This document shows, in pieces, positions 15,732-25,063 of a stretch of DNA of 64,000 nucleotides. The stretch lies in assembly GCA_963716735.1 (NCBI GenBank), contig OY970321.1, forward strand, positions 1 through 64,000. Reading direction: 5' to 3'. The notes beneath the pieces are model-generated. The model had not been told where the DNA came from. It saw only the letters and a program-made list of their open reading frames with translations, and made no database searches. Both the position numbers and the translations under genes were made by a program. Positions within the stretch are counted from its first letter, which is position 1. Each line of letters opens with the position of its first letter. This stretch comes from VRUE01 sp963716735 (GTDB lineage Bacteria > Actinomycetota > Thermoleophilia > Solirubrobacterales > 70-9).

Positions 15732-17180
15732 CTAGGGCGCTCTTGAGTCGCGCAGCTCGGCGCGCCTGATCTTGCCGCTGGCCGTCTTCGGCAGCTCGGC
15801 AGCGAACTCGACGATGCGGGGGAACTTGTAGGGGGCGGTCTCGCGCTTGCAGTGCTCCTGTAGCTCCCGGGCCAGCTCCTCGCTCGGCTCGCGGTCGCGG
15901 GGGACGACGATCGCCCGCACGACGGCGCCGCGCTCGGGGTCCGGGGCGGCGACCGCGGCGGCTTCGGCGACGGCCGGGTGGGCGAGGAGCGCCGACTCGA
16001 CCTCGACCGGACCGATCCGGTAGCCGGAGGAGATGATCACGTCGTCGCCGCGGCCCTCGAACCAGAGCCGGCCGTCCTCCTCCTGGCGGACCAGGTCGCC
16101 GGTCGGCCACCACTCTCCCCCGAAGCGCTCGCCGTCGAGGTAGCGCGAGAAGAAGGTGGGGGAGGTGGAAGCCTTGAGCTGCAGCTCGCCGTCGAGGACG
16201 CGGACCTCGACGCCCGGCAATGGTCTACCCATGGAGCCGGGTCGTATGTCTTCGCCCGCCAGGTTGCCGGAGATGTGGCCGGTCTCGGTCTGGCCGTAGC
16301 CGTCGGCGGGCTCAAGTCCCATCTCGGCGCTGAACGTGGCGACGGTCTCCGCCTCCAACGCCTCGCCGGCGGAGACCATGCGGCGCAGAGCGGGGAGGGG
16401 GCGCAGCTGCGTGCGCTTGGCCAGCATCCTGTACTCGGTCGGCGCCTGGCAGAGCACGTTGACGCCGAGCGCCTCGGCCAGGTCGAGCCGCTCGGCCGGA
16501 TCGAAGCGGCCGTCGTGGATGACCGCCGCGGCGCCGGTCAGCCAGGGCGCGAGGAAGACGTTGCGGGCCGACTTCGACCAGCCCGGGGCGGTCGTGCACC
16601 AGACCAACTCGCCAGGCCGCGAGCCAAGCCAGTGCTCCGCCTGCGCGTGCTGCCCGGCCAGGTAGCGGTAGGCGTGGACGACGCCGCGCGGCTCGCCGGT
16701 CGTGCCGGAGGTGAAGACGATCAGCGCCGGGTCCTCGGCGTCCATCTGCGCGATCGCGGCGGGGGTCTCCTGCGGGAGATCCTCGTCAAGGGTTGCGGCG
16801 ACCTCGTCAAGGGTCATCGCCGGCACTCCGTCGGGGAGCTCGCCGAGCACCTCCTCGCCGGCGACGCAGAGCGCCGGCGCCGCCGCATCCGTGCGCTGCT
16901 CGAGGTCGTGGCGACGCAGCTGCGGACTGCAGGGGAGGGCGACGGCGCCCATCCGCCAGCAGGCGAGCAGGGTCAGGGCCCACTCGATCCGGTTACCGAG
17001 CAGCGTCATCACGACGTCGCCGCGGCGCACGCCGCGCGCCGCGAACGCCCCGGAAAGGCCAGCGGACCGCGCGATCAATTCGCCGAAGTACCAGTCGCGG
17101 CGATCTCCCTCAGCATCGATGGCGACGATCCCCAGCCGCGAAGCGGGGGACCGTTCCATGGTGTCCTCGATGAAGTTCAC
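15732..17180 (-). CDS. Acyl-CoA synthetase (AMP-forming ligase)
   Basis: 482 residues of the adenylate-forming superfamily. It activates a carboxylic acid with ATP and couples it to CoA. Visible motifs are A3 FTSGTTGEPRG, A5 GYGQTETG, A7 WPTGD, A8 GRGDDVIISSGYRIGPVEVE, and the C-terminal catalytic Lys in TASGKIRRAEL. The sequence APGWSKSARNVFLAPWLTG resembles acetyl/medium-chain-type ligases (AcsM/Acs-like); the substrate is not determinable. The gene is on the same strand and 75 bases downstream of an MMPL transporter, plausibly one operon. Confidence 0.9.
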   Translation of the reverse strand: MNFIEDTMERSPASRLGIVAIDAEGDRRDWYFGELIARSAGLSGAFAARGVRRGDVVMTLLGNRIEWALTLLACWRMGAVALPCSPQLRRHDLEQRTDAAAPALCVAGEEVLGELPDGVPAMTLDEVAATLDEDLPQETPAAIAQMDAEDPALIVFTSGTTGEPRGVVHAYRYLAGQHAQAEHWLGSRPGELVWCTTAPGWSKSARNVFLAPWLTGAAAVIHDGRFDPAERLDLAEALGVNVLCQAPTEYRMLAKRTQLRPLPALRRMVSAGEALEAETVATFSAEMGLEPADGYGQTETGHISGNLAGEDIRPGSMGRPLPGVEVRVLDGELQLKASTSPTFFSRYLDGERFGGEWWPTGDLVRQEEDGRLWFEGRGDDVIISSGYRIGPVEVESALLAHPAVAEAAAVAAPDPERGAVVRAIVVPRDREPSEELARELQEHCKRETAPYKFPRIVEFAAELPKTASGKIRRAELRDSRAP

Positions 17181-17255
17181 GCGCGGCAGTCTGCCGAAGT
17201 GTCCCTCCGTTCGCTGTTTGTCGCCCTACGGCCTACAAAATGCGAACGGGCTGGA

Positions 17256-19412
17256 TCAGGCGGAGGATTCGGAAGGAGCCGGCTCGGACTCGGAGAAGCC
17301 GAAACGTTCTTGGATACGCCGCAGCGGCTTCGGCGCCCACCAGTTCCAATCGCCGAAGAGGCGCATCAGGGAAGGGACGAGGAGGGCGCGGACGACGGTC
17401 GCGTCGAGCATCACGCCGAAGGCCATCCCGATCGCGATCTGCTTGACGAAGAAGACGCTGCTGACGCCGAAGGCGAGGAAGACGACCGCGATCGCCAGCG
17501 CCGCTGCGGTGATCACCCGGCCGGTGCGGCCGATGCCGATCGCGACCGCCTCCTCGTTGCTGTCGCCGAGGTCGTAGCGTTCTTTGATCCGCGCCATCAC
17601 CAGCACGGCGTAATCGGTGGCGAGGCCGAAGATCACGGCGAAGAGGAAGACCAGGCTGGTCACCTCGATCGCGTTCGGACCGGTGTAGTCGAGCAGGCCT
17701 TCGAGCCAGCCCTCCTGGAAGGCGAGGACGAGGATGCCGAGGGTCGCGCCGAGCGTCAGCGAGTTCATCACCAGCGTCTTGATCGGCAGCAGCACCGAGC
17801 CGGTCAGGAGGAAGAGGATGACGAGCGTGGTGAGGACGACGATCGCAACTACCAGCGGCGCGTGGTCGATCAGGCTCTGCTTCTGGTCGATGAAGCCGGC
17901 GGTGTTGCCGGAGACGAGCGTGGTCGTCGCGGCGGGCGGGTCGAGACCGCGGATCTCATGGACAACGTCCTGCGTTTTGGGGTCAAGCGCGGCGCCCTCG
18001 AGGGCGAAGTTGGTGAAGGCGACCTGCTCTGAGGCGGGGACGAACGGGGCACCGCCGGTGACGCCGTCGAGCGCTTCGATCCGCTGGCGGAAGGCGGCGA
18101 GCTGGGCGGGGCCCGCGCCGCCGTCGACGGTGACGGTGACGGCCTCGGTGACGTCGCGCGGGTAGTGCGCTTCGAGGTAGTCGTAGGCCTTGGCCGAGGG
18201 CTGATCGGGCGGCACGGCCTCGGCGCTGGGGCCGGTCAGCGTCGTCCACAGCAGCGGCGCCGCTGCTGCCAGCATCAGAACGGAGCTGCCCAGGGCGACG
18301 GCGACCGGGCGGCGCATGACGCCGCGGGCGAGGCGGTACCACCCGTCGGAGGTGTCGGATACCGCCGGCCCGCGGCGGATTGAGAGGGCATCGATGCGGG
18401 GGCCGAGAATGGCCAGCAGCGACGGCACCACGAGGATCGCCATCAGCGAGGAGAGCACGGCCACCGAGGCGCCGGCGACCGCCATCGAGTAGAGGAAGCG
18501 CTGCGGCATCACGATCAGCGCCGCCAGCGCCGCCGCCACGGTGAGGCCGGAGAAGACCGCGGTGCGGCCGGCCGTCTGGACGGTGCGGCGGTGCGCCTCC
18601 CGCGACGCACCGCCGCCGCTTATCTCCTCGCGGTAGCGCGAGACCAGAAGCAAGGCGTAATCGACCGCCAGGCCCAGGCTCATCCCGGTGGCGATGTTGA
18701 GCGCGAAGAGGGAGGTGTCGGTGAAGCTCGCCATGATCCGCAGCACGAGCAGCGTGCCGATGATCGAGATCACGCCGAGCAGCAGCGGGATCGCCGCTGC
18801 TACTACGCCGCGGAAGACGAAGAGCAGCAAGAGGGCGAGGATCGGGAAGGCGATCAGCTCGGCCTTGGTCAGATCTTTTCGGGTCTGGTCGTTGGTCTCG
18901 TTGAAGCCCGGGGCGAAGCCGCCCATCGCCACGTCGAGCGAGCTCGAGGCCGCGATCGGCGCGACATCTTCGGCGGCGTAGCCGCCGGCGTCCTCGATGT
19001 CGGCGGTGGAGAGGTAGGCGGCGATCGCCACCGATTCGCCGTCGCGAGCGATCAGGCGGGCGCCCTCGCGCGGGTTGCGCAGCGGGTTGAGAACTCGACC
19101 GACGTGCTCGACCTGTGCCGTTTCGCGGCTGAGCTGAGCCACCTCGGCGCGGACTGCGGGGTCGGTCGTGTTCAGCTTGCCGCCATCGGGATCGCGGACG
19201 ACGAGGACGATCGCCGGATTCGGGTTGTAGCCGAGCGAGTCGCGCAGGAGGACGGTCGCCCGCTCACTCTCGGAAGAGCTATCGGCGAAGCCGGCGGCCT
19301 TCAGATGGCTCTCGACGTCTTTCCCGGCGATGGCGGCGAAGAGGACGAAGGCCGCGACGGCGGCGAGGACGAGCTTCGGGTGCTTCCAGGTGAGGTCGGC
19401 TATCCGGTTCAT
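17256..19412 (-). CDS. MMPL/RND-family membrane transporter
   Basis: 718 residues. It begins MNRIADLTWKHPKLVLAAV with the first helix, then two transmembrane blocks carrying LGLAVDYALLLVSRYREE and FGLATDYAVLVMARIKERY, the paired DY motifs expected to relay protons. It is clearly paralogous to the transporter at 26911-29055, including the TRIADLTWKHPKLVLAAV-type start and the DWNWWAPKPLRRIQERFGF-type C-terminus. Cargo is unknown; lipid-like molecules are usual for the family. It is divergent from an HxlR-type regulator, with a 13-base palindrome in the gap, so that protein may control it. Confidence 0.92.
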   Translation of the reverse strand: MNRIADLTWKHPKLVLAAVAAFVLFAAIAGKDVESHLKAAGFADSSSESERATVLLRDSLGYNPNPAIVLVVRDPDGGKLNTTDPAVRAEVAQLSRETAQVEHVGRVLNPLRNPREGARLIARDGESVAIAAYLSTADIEDAGGYAAEDVAPIAASSSLDVAMGGFAPGFNETNDQTRKDLTKAELIAFPILALLLLFVFRGVVAAAIPLLLGVISIIGTLLVLRIMASFTDTSLFALNIATGMSLGLAVDYALLLVSRYREEISGGGASREAHRRTVQTAGRTAVFSGLTVAAALAALIVMPQRFLYSMAVAGASVAVLSSLMAILVVPSLLAILGPRIDALSIRRGPAVSDTSDGWYRLARGVMRRPVAVALGSSVLMLAAAAPLLWTTLTGPSAEAVPPDQPSAKAYDYLEAHYPRDVTEAVTVTVDGGAGPAQLAAFRQRIEALDGVTGGAPFVPASEQVAFTNFALEGAALDPKTQDVVHEIRGLDPPAATTTLVSGNTAGFIDQKQSLIDHAPLVVAIVVLTTLVILFLLTGSVLLPIKTLVMNSLTLGATLGILVLAFQEGWLEGLLDYTGPNAIEVTSLVFLFAVIFGLATDYAVLVMARIKERYDLGDSNEEAVAIGIGRTGRVITAAALAIAVVFLAFGVSSVFFVKQIAIGMAFGVMLDATVVRALLVPSLMRLFGDWNWWAPKPLRRIQERFGFSESEPAPSESSA

Positions 19413-19489
19413 CGAGGGCCTAACGAGAAGAGGGGACGAGACGTGAGAACGACATCGCGCGGAACCGTACCAGATTCCAAAGCTAGCAC

Positions 19490-19502
19490 TTTGAAATTCA
19501 AA
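19490..19502. promoter_or_regulatory. Candidate HxlR operator
   Basis: TTTGAA-A-TTCAAA is a perfect 13-base palindrome in an A/T-rich pocket between the divergent MMPL transporter gene and the HxlR-type regulator gene, 33 bases before the regulator's start codon. The position suits autoregulation and control of the transporter. Confidence 0.5.
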
Positions 19503-19534
19503 TTAACGCTGTTACCATCGCTACTATCGAAGTT

Positions 19535-20215
19535 ATGGCCCGTCGTGAATACGACCAATCCTGCAGTCTCGCCTGCGCCCTCGACCGTATCGGCGAGCGC
19601 TGGTCGCTGCTGATCGTGCGCGAGCTCTCTCTCGGCCCACTGCGCTTCTCCGACCTCGTCCGCAACGTCGGCAACGCGCCCACCGACGTGCTCACCAAGC
19701 GCCTGCGCGATCTCGAGAGCCACGGCGTGGTGCGTCGTCGCGAGCTCTCCCCACCGGCGACCGGCGTCGCCTATGAGCTGACCGAGGTCGGCTGGGGCCT
19801 GGAGCGGCCGATGATCGAGCTGGGCCGCTGGGGCCTGCACTTCGAGCGCGTTGACGATGTGGTTCACCTCGCTCCCACCTCGCTCGCCAACGCGATCCGC
19901 GTCCTCGCCCAACCATCCCGGGACGCGCGACTGACGATCGGCCTGCTCAGCGGCGGGCAGGCGTACTCGTTGCGGATCGAGGACGGTTGGATCGCGGCGT
20001 CCCGCGGCGCAGCCGAAGACGCCGATCTGACTCTCAGCGGCGAACCGGCCGACGTGCTGGCGGTGCTTGTCGCCGGTGAGGAGGCGGAGCGGGCCATCGA
20101 GATAGATGGCGACCGCGGTGCGCTGGAGGACTTGCGCGCCATGATCGTCCTGCCCGAGCGTCTGCGGGCGGCGGCGCTGGCGACGATTGCCGCCACCGAG
20201 CCCGCGGCTGCCTGA
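19535..20215 (+). CDS. HxlR-type winged-helix regulator with C-terminal SCP2-like domain
   Basis: 226 residues. The N-terminal half (about 1-105) is a typical HxlR winged helix: CALDRIGERWSLLIVREL, LGPLRFSDLVRNV, VLTKRLRDLESHGVVRRRE and YELTEVGWGLERPM. The paired cysteines in SCSLAC precede helix 1, where some HxlR proteins sense electrophiles. The C-terminal half (about 125-220) looks like an SCP2-type sterol/lipid-carrier fold (GGQAYSLRIEDGWIAASRG, ADLTLSGEPADVLAVLVAG). A lipid-binding effector domain would suit control of neighbouring lipid transport and acyl-CoA genes; that link is inference. Confidence 0.85.
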   Translation: MARREYDQSCSLACALDRIGERWSLLIVRELSLGPLRFSDLVRNVGNAPTDVLTKRLRDLESHGVVRRRELSPPATGVAYELTEVGWGLERPMIELGRWGLHFERVDDVVHLAPTSLANAIRVLAQPSRDARLTIGLLSGGQAYSLRIEDGWIAASRGAAEDADLTLSGEPADVLAVLVAGEEAERAIEIDGDRGALEDLRAMIVLPERLRAAALATIAATEPAAA

Positions 20216-20230
20216 GTCTCTGCGGCCTCG

Positions 20231-21451
20231 CTACTTCAATTCGGCCGAGCTCTTGCCGAGCAGCTGGCGGGCCATGATCAGCAGCTGGATCTGCTGGGTG
20301 CCCTCGAAGATGTCGAGGATCTTCGCGTCGCGCGCCCACTTCTCCAGCAGCTCGTCCTCGCCGTAGCCGACCGCGCCGCAGAGCTCGACGCAGCCGAGCG
20401 CCACGTCGACGCAGGTACGCCCGGCCTTGGCCTTCGCCATCGAGGCCTGCAGTGAGTTCGGCTTGCCGTTGTCGGCCATCCAGGCGGCCTGCAGGGTGAG
20501 CAGGCGTGCCGCCTCGTAGTCGGCCTCCATCTCCAGATAGCGCGAGACGGCGGCGGGCTGGGACAGGGCCGGCAGGGCGTAGTCGATCTCGACGCCGGCG
20601 TCGGCCAGGCACTCGCGCGCCCGCTCCAACGAGGCACGGGCGACGCCGACCGCCATCGCCGCGACCAGCGGCCGCGTGTTGTCGAAGGTCTGCATCGCGC
20701 CGCCGAAGCCCTGCTTGTCCTTGTCCTGGACCTCCGAGCTGCCGAGCAGCGCCTCTTTCGGCACGCGACAGTCCTGCAGCGTGAAGTTGGCGGTGTCCGA
20801 GGCCCTGATCCCGAGCTTGTGCTCGAGCCGGTCGAGCTTCAGGCCAGGGTTGTCGCGCTCGACGATGAACGATTTGATCGCGGCCCGGCCGACCGAGCGA
20901 TCGAGCGTCGCCCAGACGACGATCAGGTCGGCCCGGTCGCCCGAGGTGACGAAGATCTTCTCGCCGTTGAGCACGTACTCCTCGCCGTCGAGCTCGGCGG
21001 TGGTGCGGATCGAGGCGGAGTCCGAGCCGGCCTCCGGCTCGGTGATCGCCATCGCCGCCCACTTGCCGCCGTAGCGCTCGAGCTGCTCCTCGGTCGCCAC
21101 CGAGGCGATCGCCGAGTTGCCGAGGCCCTGGCGGGGCATCGAGAGCAGCAGGCCGACGTCGCCCCAGCAGAGCTCGATGATGCCGAGCACGGTGGAGAGG
21201 TTGGAGCCGTTGCGGTTGCTGCCGTCGCCGTCACCGTTCGACTCGCGGCGCACGCCGGCCGCGCCGGCGCCACCGATGTCCGAGCCCTCGTTCATCCCGT
21301 CGATCAGCGAGGCGAGCATGTCGAGCTCCTTCGGGTAGGAGTGCTCGGCCTCGTCGTACTTGCGCGAGATCGGCCGGAAGACCTCGGTCGCGACCTGATT
21401 GGCCTGGCTGGCCAGTGGCTTGAACTTCTTGGGTATCTCGAGATTGATCAT
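20231..21451 (-). CDS. Acyl-CoA dehydrogenase
   Basis: 406 residues from ATG 21451 (MINLEIPKKFKPLASQ). It is an FAD-dependent enzyme inserting the 2,3 double bond into acyl-CoA. It shows the ACAD FAD-binding segments AMAITEPEAGSDSASIRTTA and VTSGDRADLIVVWATL, the TFDNTRPLVAAMAVGVAR helix, and the C-terminal DIFEGTQQIQ with the usual position of the base nearby. It is last in the fadA2-fabG4-htdX-like operon, 35 bases after a second dehydrogenase gene. A longer in-frame extension to 22087 only reads through the neighbour and is discarded. Chain-length preference is unknown. Confidence 0.92.
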   Translation of the reverse strand: MINLEIPKKFKPLASQANQVATEVFRPISRKYDEAEHSYPKELDMLASLIDGMNEGSDIGGAGAAGVRRESNGDGDGSNRNGSNLSTVLGIIELCWGDVGLLLSMPRQGLGNSAIASVATEEQLERYGGKWAAMAITEPEAGSDSASIRTTAELDGEEYVLNGEKIFVTSGDRADLIVVWATLDRSVGRAAIKSFIVERDNPGLKLDRLEHKLGIRASDTANFTLQDCRVPKEALLGSSEVQDKDKQGFGGAMQTFDNTRPLVAAMAVGVARASLERARECLADAGVEIDYALPALSQPAAVSRYLEMEADYEAARLLTLQAAWMADNGKPNSLQASMAKAKAGRTCVDVALGCVELCGAVGYGEDELLEKWARDAKILDIFEGTQQIQLLIMARQLLGKSSAELK

Positions 21452-21486
21452 CGTCTGCCTTTCGCTTGGTCGGGCGCGGTGGGGCG

Positions 21487-22824
21487 CTAGACGAGCAGGG
21501 CGCCCTCCATCACGCCCGCTGCACGGAGATCGCGGTACCAGCGCTCGACCGGGTGCTCCTTGACGAAGCCGTGGCCGCCGAGCAGCTGCACCCCTTCGGA
21601 GCCGATCTCCATTCCCTTGGCGGCGCAGAGCTTGCGTGCCAGCGCCGCCTCGCGGCCGAAGTCCTGGCCCTGGTCGGCGCGGCTGGCCGCGCGGTAGGTG
21701 GCAAGCCGCATGCCGCTGCTCTCGATGCCGATGTCGGAGACGCCGAAGGCGACGGCCTGGCGGTTGGAGACCGGTTCGCCGAAGGCGGTGCGCTCGTTGA
21801 CGTAGGGGATGACGTAGTCGAGGACGGCCTGCGAGGCGCCGACCGCCAGCGCGCACCAGGCGATCCGGGCCCGTTGCACGCACTCGACGTAGGAGTCGCG
21901 GTCGCCGTCCCCGAGCAGGGCGGTGCCCGGTAGACGGACGTCCTCGAGCAGCAGGCGACCGGTGGCGGCAGGGCGCAGCCCCATCGCCGGCTCGTCCTGC
22001 ACCGAGAGGCCCTTGGCGCCGGACTCGATCACGAACAGCGCCGGGTCTTTGCCTTCGACCGCGGCGGCGACGACGAACAGCTCGCAATCGGTGGCGCGGG
22101 CGACGAGCGACTTGGCGCCGCTGAGGATCCAGTCCTCGCCGTCTCGCCGCGCCGTCGTCTCCAGCTTCAGCGGGTCGAAGAGCGGTCGCGGCTCGAGCAG
22201 GGCCAGAGCGGCGGCGGGCACGTCCTCGCCGCTGAAAGCCGGCAAGTAGGTCGCCTCCTGCTCAGCCGTGCCCCAGTGGCCGATCGCGGTGGCGACCGCG
22301 CCGGGGGCGAGGGCGGCATAGGCGATTCCCATGTCGCCGTGGGCAAGGGCCTCGCCGACCAGGGCGCTGGTCGTCGCCGCCTGCTCGTGCATCACGCCGC
22401 CCAGCTCCTCGGGGATGCCGAGCGTGTTGACGCCGAGCTCGTTGACCTGGGCCAGCAGCTCGGCCGGCGTCGTCCGCTCGGCGTCGGCCTCCTGGGCCGC
22501 GGGCCGCACCTTCGCCTCGGCGAAGTCGCGCACCGCCTCCTGGAACATCTCCTGCTCGTCGTCGGGGCTGACGTCGAAGAGGCTGCGGGGCTTGCCGGGC
22601 GCCTGACGTGCCGGCCGGGTCAGCTTCTGCGCGGCCTTGAAGGTGCGCCCCGCGGCGGTCGCCGAGCGGAAGCCGCTCTTGGTGCCCTGGAAGAGGGCGC
22701 GCTCGACCTGCTTGCGGACACGGATCCGGTCGAGCAGGTCCGACCCGGCGAGCCGGTTCAGCGCCCGCAGGCCGAAGCCCATGCCGCGCTCAGCCACGCT
22801 CGCGCCGTTGCTGTTGCCGTTCAC
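21487..22824 (-). CDS. Acyl-CoA dehydrogenase-like protein with N-terminal extension
   Basis: 445 residues. About 85 N-terminal residues precede the ACAD fold (EQEMFQEAVRDFAEAKVRPAAQ onward). The core shows LGIPEELGGV, AALALLEPRPLFDPLKLETT (the FAD-contact segment lacks the canonical TEPxAGSD), VQRARIAWCALAVGASQ, RTAFGEPVSNRQAVAFGV and QLLGGHGFVKEHPVERWYRD. The altered flavin segment suggests unusual catalysis or a partner subunit to the neighbouring dehydrogenase, as in heteromeric ACADs of steroid degradation. That is inference. It starts with GTG overlapping the stop of the htdX-like gene (GTGA), so translation is coupled. Confidence 0.88.
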   Translation of the reverse strand: MNGNSNGASVAERGMGFGLRALNRLAGSDLLDRIRVRKQVERALFQGTKSGFRSATAAGRTFKAAQKLTRPARQAPGKPRSLFDVSPDDEQEMFQEAVRDFAEAKVRPAAQEADAERTTPAELLAQVNELGVNTLGIPEELGGVMHEQAATTSALVGEALAHGDMGIAYAALAPGAVATAIGHWGTAEQEATYLPAFSGEDVPAAALALLEPRPLFDPLKLETTARRDGEDWILSGAKSLVARATDCELFVVAAAVEGKDPALFVIESGAKGLSVQDEPAMGLRPAATGRLLLEDVRLPGTALLGDGDRDSYVECVQRARIAWCALAVGASQAVLDYVIPYVNERTAFGEPVSNRQAVAFGVSDIGIESSGMRLATYRAASRADQGQDFGREAALARKLCAAKGMEIGSEGVQLLGGHGFVKEHPVERWYRDLRAAGVMEGALLV

Positions 22825-23741
22825 TTGGATTTCCTCCCGGGGTTGGACTTTGCCTCGACCGGCTCAATGTGGCCGTTGAGGTGGGGCGTGTGTCGCTTTG
22901 CGTCGCGGACGGAAAACTCGATCTGCTCGTCGTCGGTGTTGCTGAGGAATTCGACTCCGCCCGGCAGCCGGATCGGTTTGCGGAAACTGACATCGACGGA
23001 GAAGGCGTCGGGCAGGCGCCCCTCCAGCGCTGCCAGGCAGCGCGCCTTGGTCCACATCCCGTGCGCGATCGCGCTCGGAAAGCCGAGCGGCTTTGCGGTC
23101 AGCGAGTGCATGTGGATCGGGTTGCGGTCGCCGGAGACAGCGCCGTAGCGGCGACCGAGGTCGCCACCGAGCCGCCACTCGGCGCTTGCGGTCAGGCCGG
23201 CCTCGTCCTCGCTGGACTCCGCTACCCGCTTCTGTCCAGCCGGCTTCTTGCCACCACCGCGGCGCAGCATCGTGCTTACCGACTCCCAGGCTTTCTGGCG
23301 GCCGCTCCAGACCTCGGTGACGAGGCTGAAGGTCTTTCCTCGGGGATGGGGTTGCAGGGTTGTCGGTCGCACGCAGATCTTCAGCTCCTCATCGACCCCG
23401 ATCGGCCGGTGCTGGACGATCCGGTTCTCGACGTGGACCAGACCCACCGCGCCGAAGGGGAAGCTGCCGTCGGCCATCACCGCCATGTGCAGCGGGAAGG
23501 CGAGCACGTGGGGGTAGGTGGGCGGGAGGTTGTCGCGCAGCGAGAAGCCGCAGACGCGGGTGTAGGCGGCGACGGCATCGGGGTCGGGCCGCACGCCGTC
23601 GAGGCTGAGCTCGAGGTCGGGAACGGCCCGGCCGCGGCCGGGCACGAACGGCAGTCGCGAGGCGCCGGGGATCAGCGGCGCCGCAGCCCGTGCGTAGAGA
23701 GGCAGGATGCTGGGTGAGCTGTCGAGGGCGCGCGTCGTCAT
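22821..23741 (-). CDS. htdX: HtdX-like 3-hydroxyacyl-thioester dehydratase (MaoC, double hotdog)
   Basis: 306 residues. The N-terminal hotdog is degenerate. The C-terminal hotdog carries the hydratase 2 motif YGAVSGDRNPIHMH with the Asp/His pair, then AKPLGFPSAIAHGMWTKA. Length and two-domain arrangement match mycobacterial HtdX, which dehydrates 3-hydroxyacyl thioesters. It lies directly downstream of a FabG4-like and a FadA2-like gene with overlapping stop and start codons, the same order as Rv0243-Rv0242c-Rv0241c of Mycobacterium tuberculosis. Substrate chain length cannot be read from the sequence. Confidence 0.87.
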   Translation of the reverse strand: MTTRALDSSPSILPLYARAAAPLIPGASRLPFVPGRGRAVPDLELSLDGVRPDPDAVAAYTRVCGFSLRDNLPPTYPHVLAFPLHMAVMADGSFPFGAVGLVHVENRIVQHRPIGVDEELKICVRPTTLQPHPRGKTFSLVTEVWSGRQKAWESVSTMLRRGGGKKPAGQKRVAESSEDEAGLTASAEWRLGGDLGRRYGAVSGDRNPIHMHSLTAKPLGFPSAIAHGMWTKARCLAALEGRLPDAFSVDVSFRKPIRLPGGVEFLSNTDDEQIEFSVRDAKRHTPHLNGHIEPVEAKSNPGRKSK

Positions 23742-25063
23742 CAGGCTCCCAGCAGGCTCTGACCGCAGACGCGGACGACGTTGCCGTTGACGCCGGTCGA
23801 GGCGGGGCTGGCGAGCCAGGCGATCGTCTCGGCGACGTCGACCGGCAGGCCGCCCTGCGACATGCTGTTCATACGGCGGCCGGCTTCGCGGATCGCGATC
23901 GGCATCGCGTCGGTCATCTGCGTCTCGATGAAACCTGGCGCGACGGCGTTGATCGTCGCTCCGCGCTTTGCCAGCTCCGGCGCCAAAGCTTCGACCATGC
24001 CGATGACGCCGGCCTTCGAGGTCGCGTAGTTGGTCTGGCCGGAGTTGCCGGCGATGCCGCTCATCGAGGAGACGCAGACGATGCGACCGTTACGGCGCAG
24101 CAGGTCGCGGTGCAGCAGCTCGTCGTTGATCCTCTCCTCGCTGGAGAGGTTGATATCCATCAACGTGCTCCAGCGGTCCTCGGGCATCTTGGCGATCGTG
24201 CGGTCGCGGATGACGCCGGCGTTGTGAACGACCAGGTCGACCCCGTCGGCAAGCCGCTCGGCGATGGTCGCCGGCGCGTCTTCGTCGGTGATGTCCAGCT
24301 CGATCGTCTCCGCTTCAAGTCGCTCGGCCACAGCCTCGAGGTCCCCGGCGAGCGCCGGGACGTCGAGCAGGGTGAGCTCGGCGCCGTAGCGATGCAGGGT
24401 GTCCGCGATCGCCTCGCCGATTCCGCGCGAGGCACCCGTAACCAGGGCTCGCATTCCGTCCAGGGGCTGCTTCCATTCCAGCGTCGGCGCCTTGGCGACG
24501 CCGGGGCCGATCCTGATCACCTGGCCGGAGACGTAGGCGGAGCGGGGGGAGAGAAGGAAGCGCAGGGTCGAGTCGAGCTGATCCTCGGCGCCCGCGGCGA
24601 CGTAGACGAGTTGGACGGCGATGCCGCGGCCGATCTCCTTGCCGAGCGAGCGGGTGAAGCCCTCCAGGGCCCGCTGGGCGGTCGCCGCTCGCGGCGGCAG
24701 GCCGGTCGGCGCGGTACCCAGGACGACGATCCTGCCCGAGCGCTCGACTCGCCTCACGTTGGGGTGGAAGAAGCGCTGTAGCTCGACCAGCTCGGTCGAA
24801 TCGGAGATTCCGCTTGCGTCGAAGACGAGCGCGTCGACCGGGCTGTCGGACCTCTCCGGGCGCGGTGCCCCGATCTCGCCCAGTAACCGCTCCAGCGGCT
24901 TGCCCAGTCGGCCGCCTGGCGCGGCGCCGACGAGAACCGTGCAGGCTTCATCGGCGCCGTCGGGCGAGTGGCGCTTCAGCTCGGTCGGTCGCGGCAGGCC
25001 GACCCGGGGGGCGATCAGCTTGCCCGGGGGCGAGTTGACCAGCTGTGCGTAGAGGTCGCTCAT
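23741..25063 (-). CDS. fabG4: High-molecular-weight 3-oxoacyl reductase (FabG4-like SDR)
   Basis: 440 residues, far longer than ordinary FabG (about 245). An N-terminal flavodoxin/Rossmann-like domain (about 1-205) precedes a complete SDR domain: TGASRGIGEAIA cofactor loop, NAG (HNAGVIRD), Ser in VSSMSGIAG, and catalytic YATSK. This two-domain form is the FabG4 type known from mycobacteria, which reduces 3-oxoacyl-CoA, usually with NADH. The start overlaps the stop of the thiolase gene (ATGA) and its own stop overlaps the htdX start (TGATG), so the three are translationally coupled. Confidence 0.9.
   Translation of the reverse strand: MSDLYAQLVNSPPGKLIAPRVGLPRPTELKRHSPDGADEACTVLVGAAPGGRLGKPLERLLGEIGAPRPERSDSPVDALVFDASGISDSTELVELQRFFHPNVRRVERSGRIVVLGTAPTGLPPRAATAQRALEGFTRSLGKEIGRGIAVQLVYVAAGAEDQLDSTLRFLLSPRSAYVSGQVIRIGPGVAKAPTLEWKQPLDGMRALVTGASRGIGEAIADTLHRYGAELTLLDVPALAGDLEAVAERLEAETIELDITDEDAPATIAERLADGVDLVVHNAGVIRDRTIAKMPEDRWSTLMDINLSSEERINDELLHRDLLRRNGRIVCVSSMSGIAGNSGQTNYATSKAGVIGMVEALAPELAKRGATINAVAPGFIETQMTDAMPIAIREAGRRMNSMSQGGLPVDVAETIAWLASPASTGVNGNVVRVCGQSLLGA

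Noticed and set aside
15978..18032. 684-codon open frame on the plus strand
   Set aside because: It runs antisense across the acyl-CoA ligase and part of an MMPL gene. Its translation is low-complexity Arg/Gly/Ala/Asp without any family motif, typical of G+C-rich shadow frames.
21452..22087. N-terminal extension of the acyl-CoA dehydrogenase at 20231-21451
   Set aside because: The extension is out-of-frame translation of the upstream dehydrogenase gene. A clear ACAD N-terminus starts at 21451.
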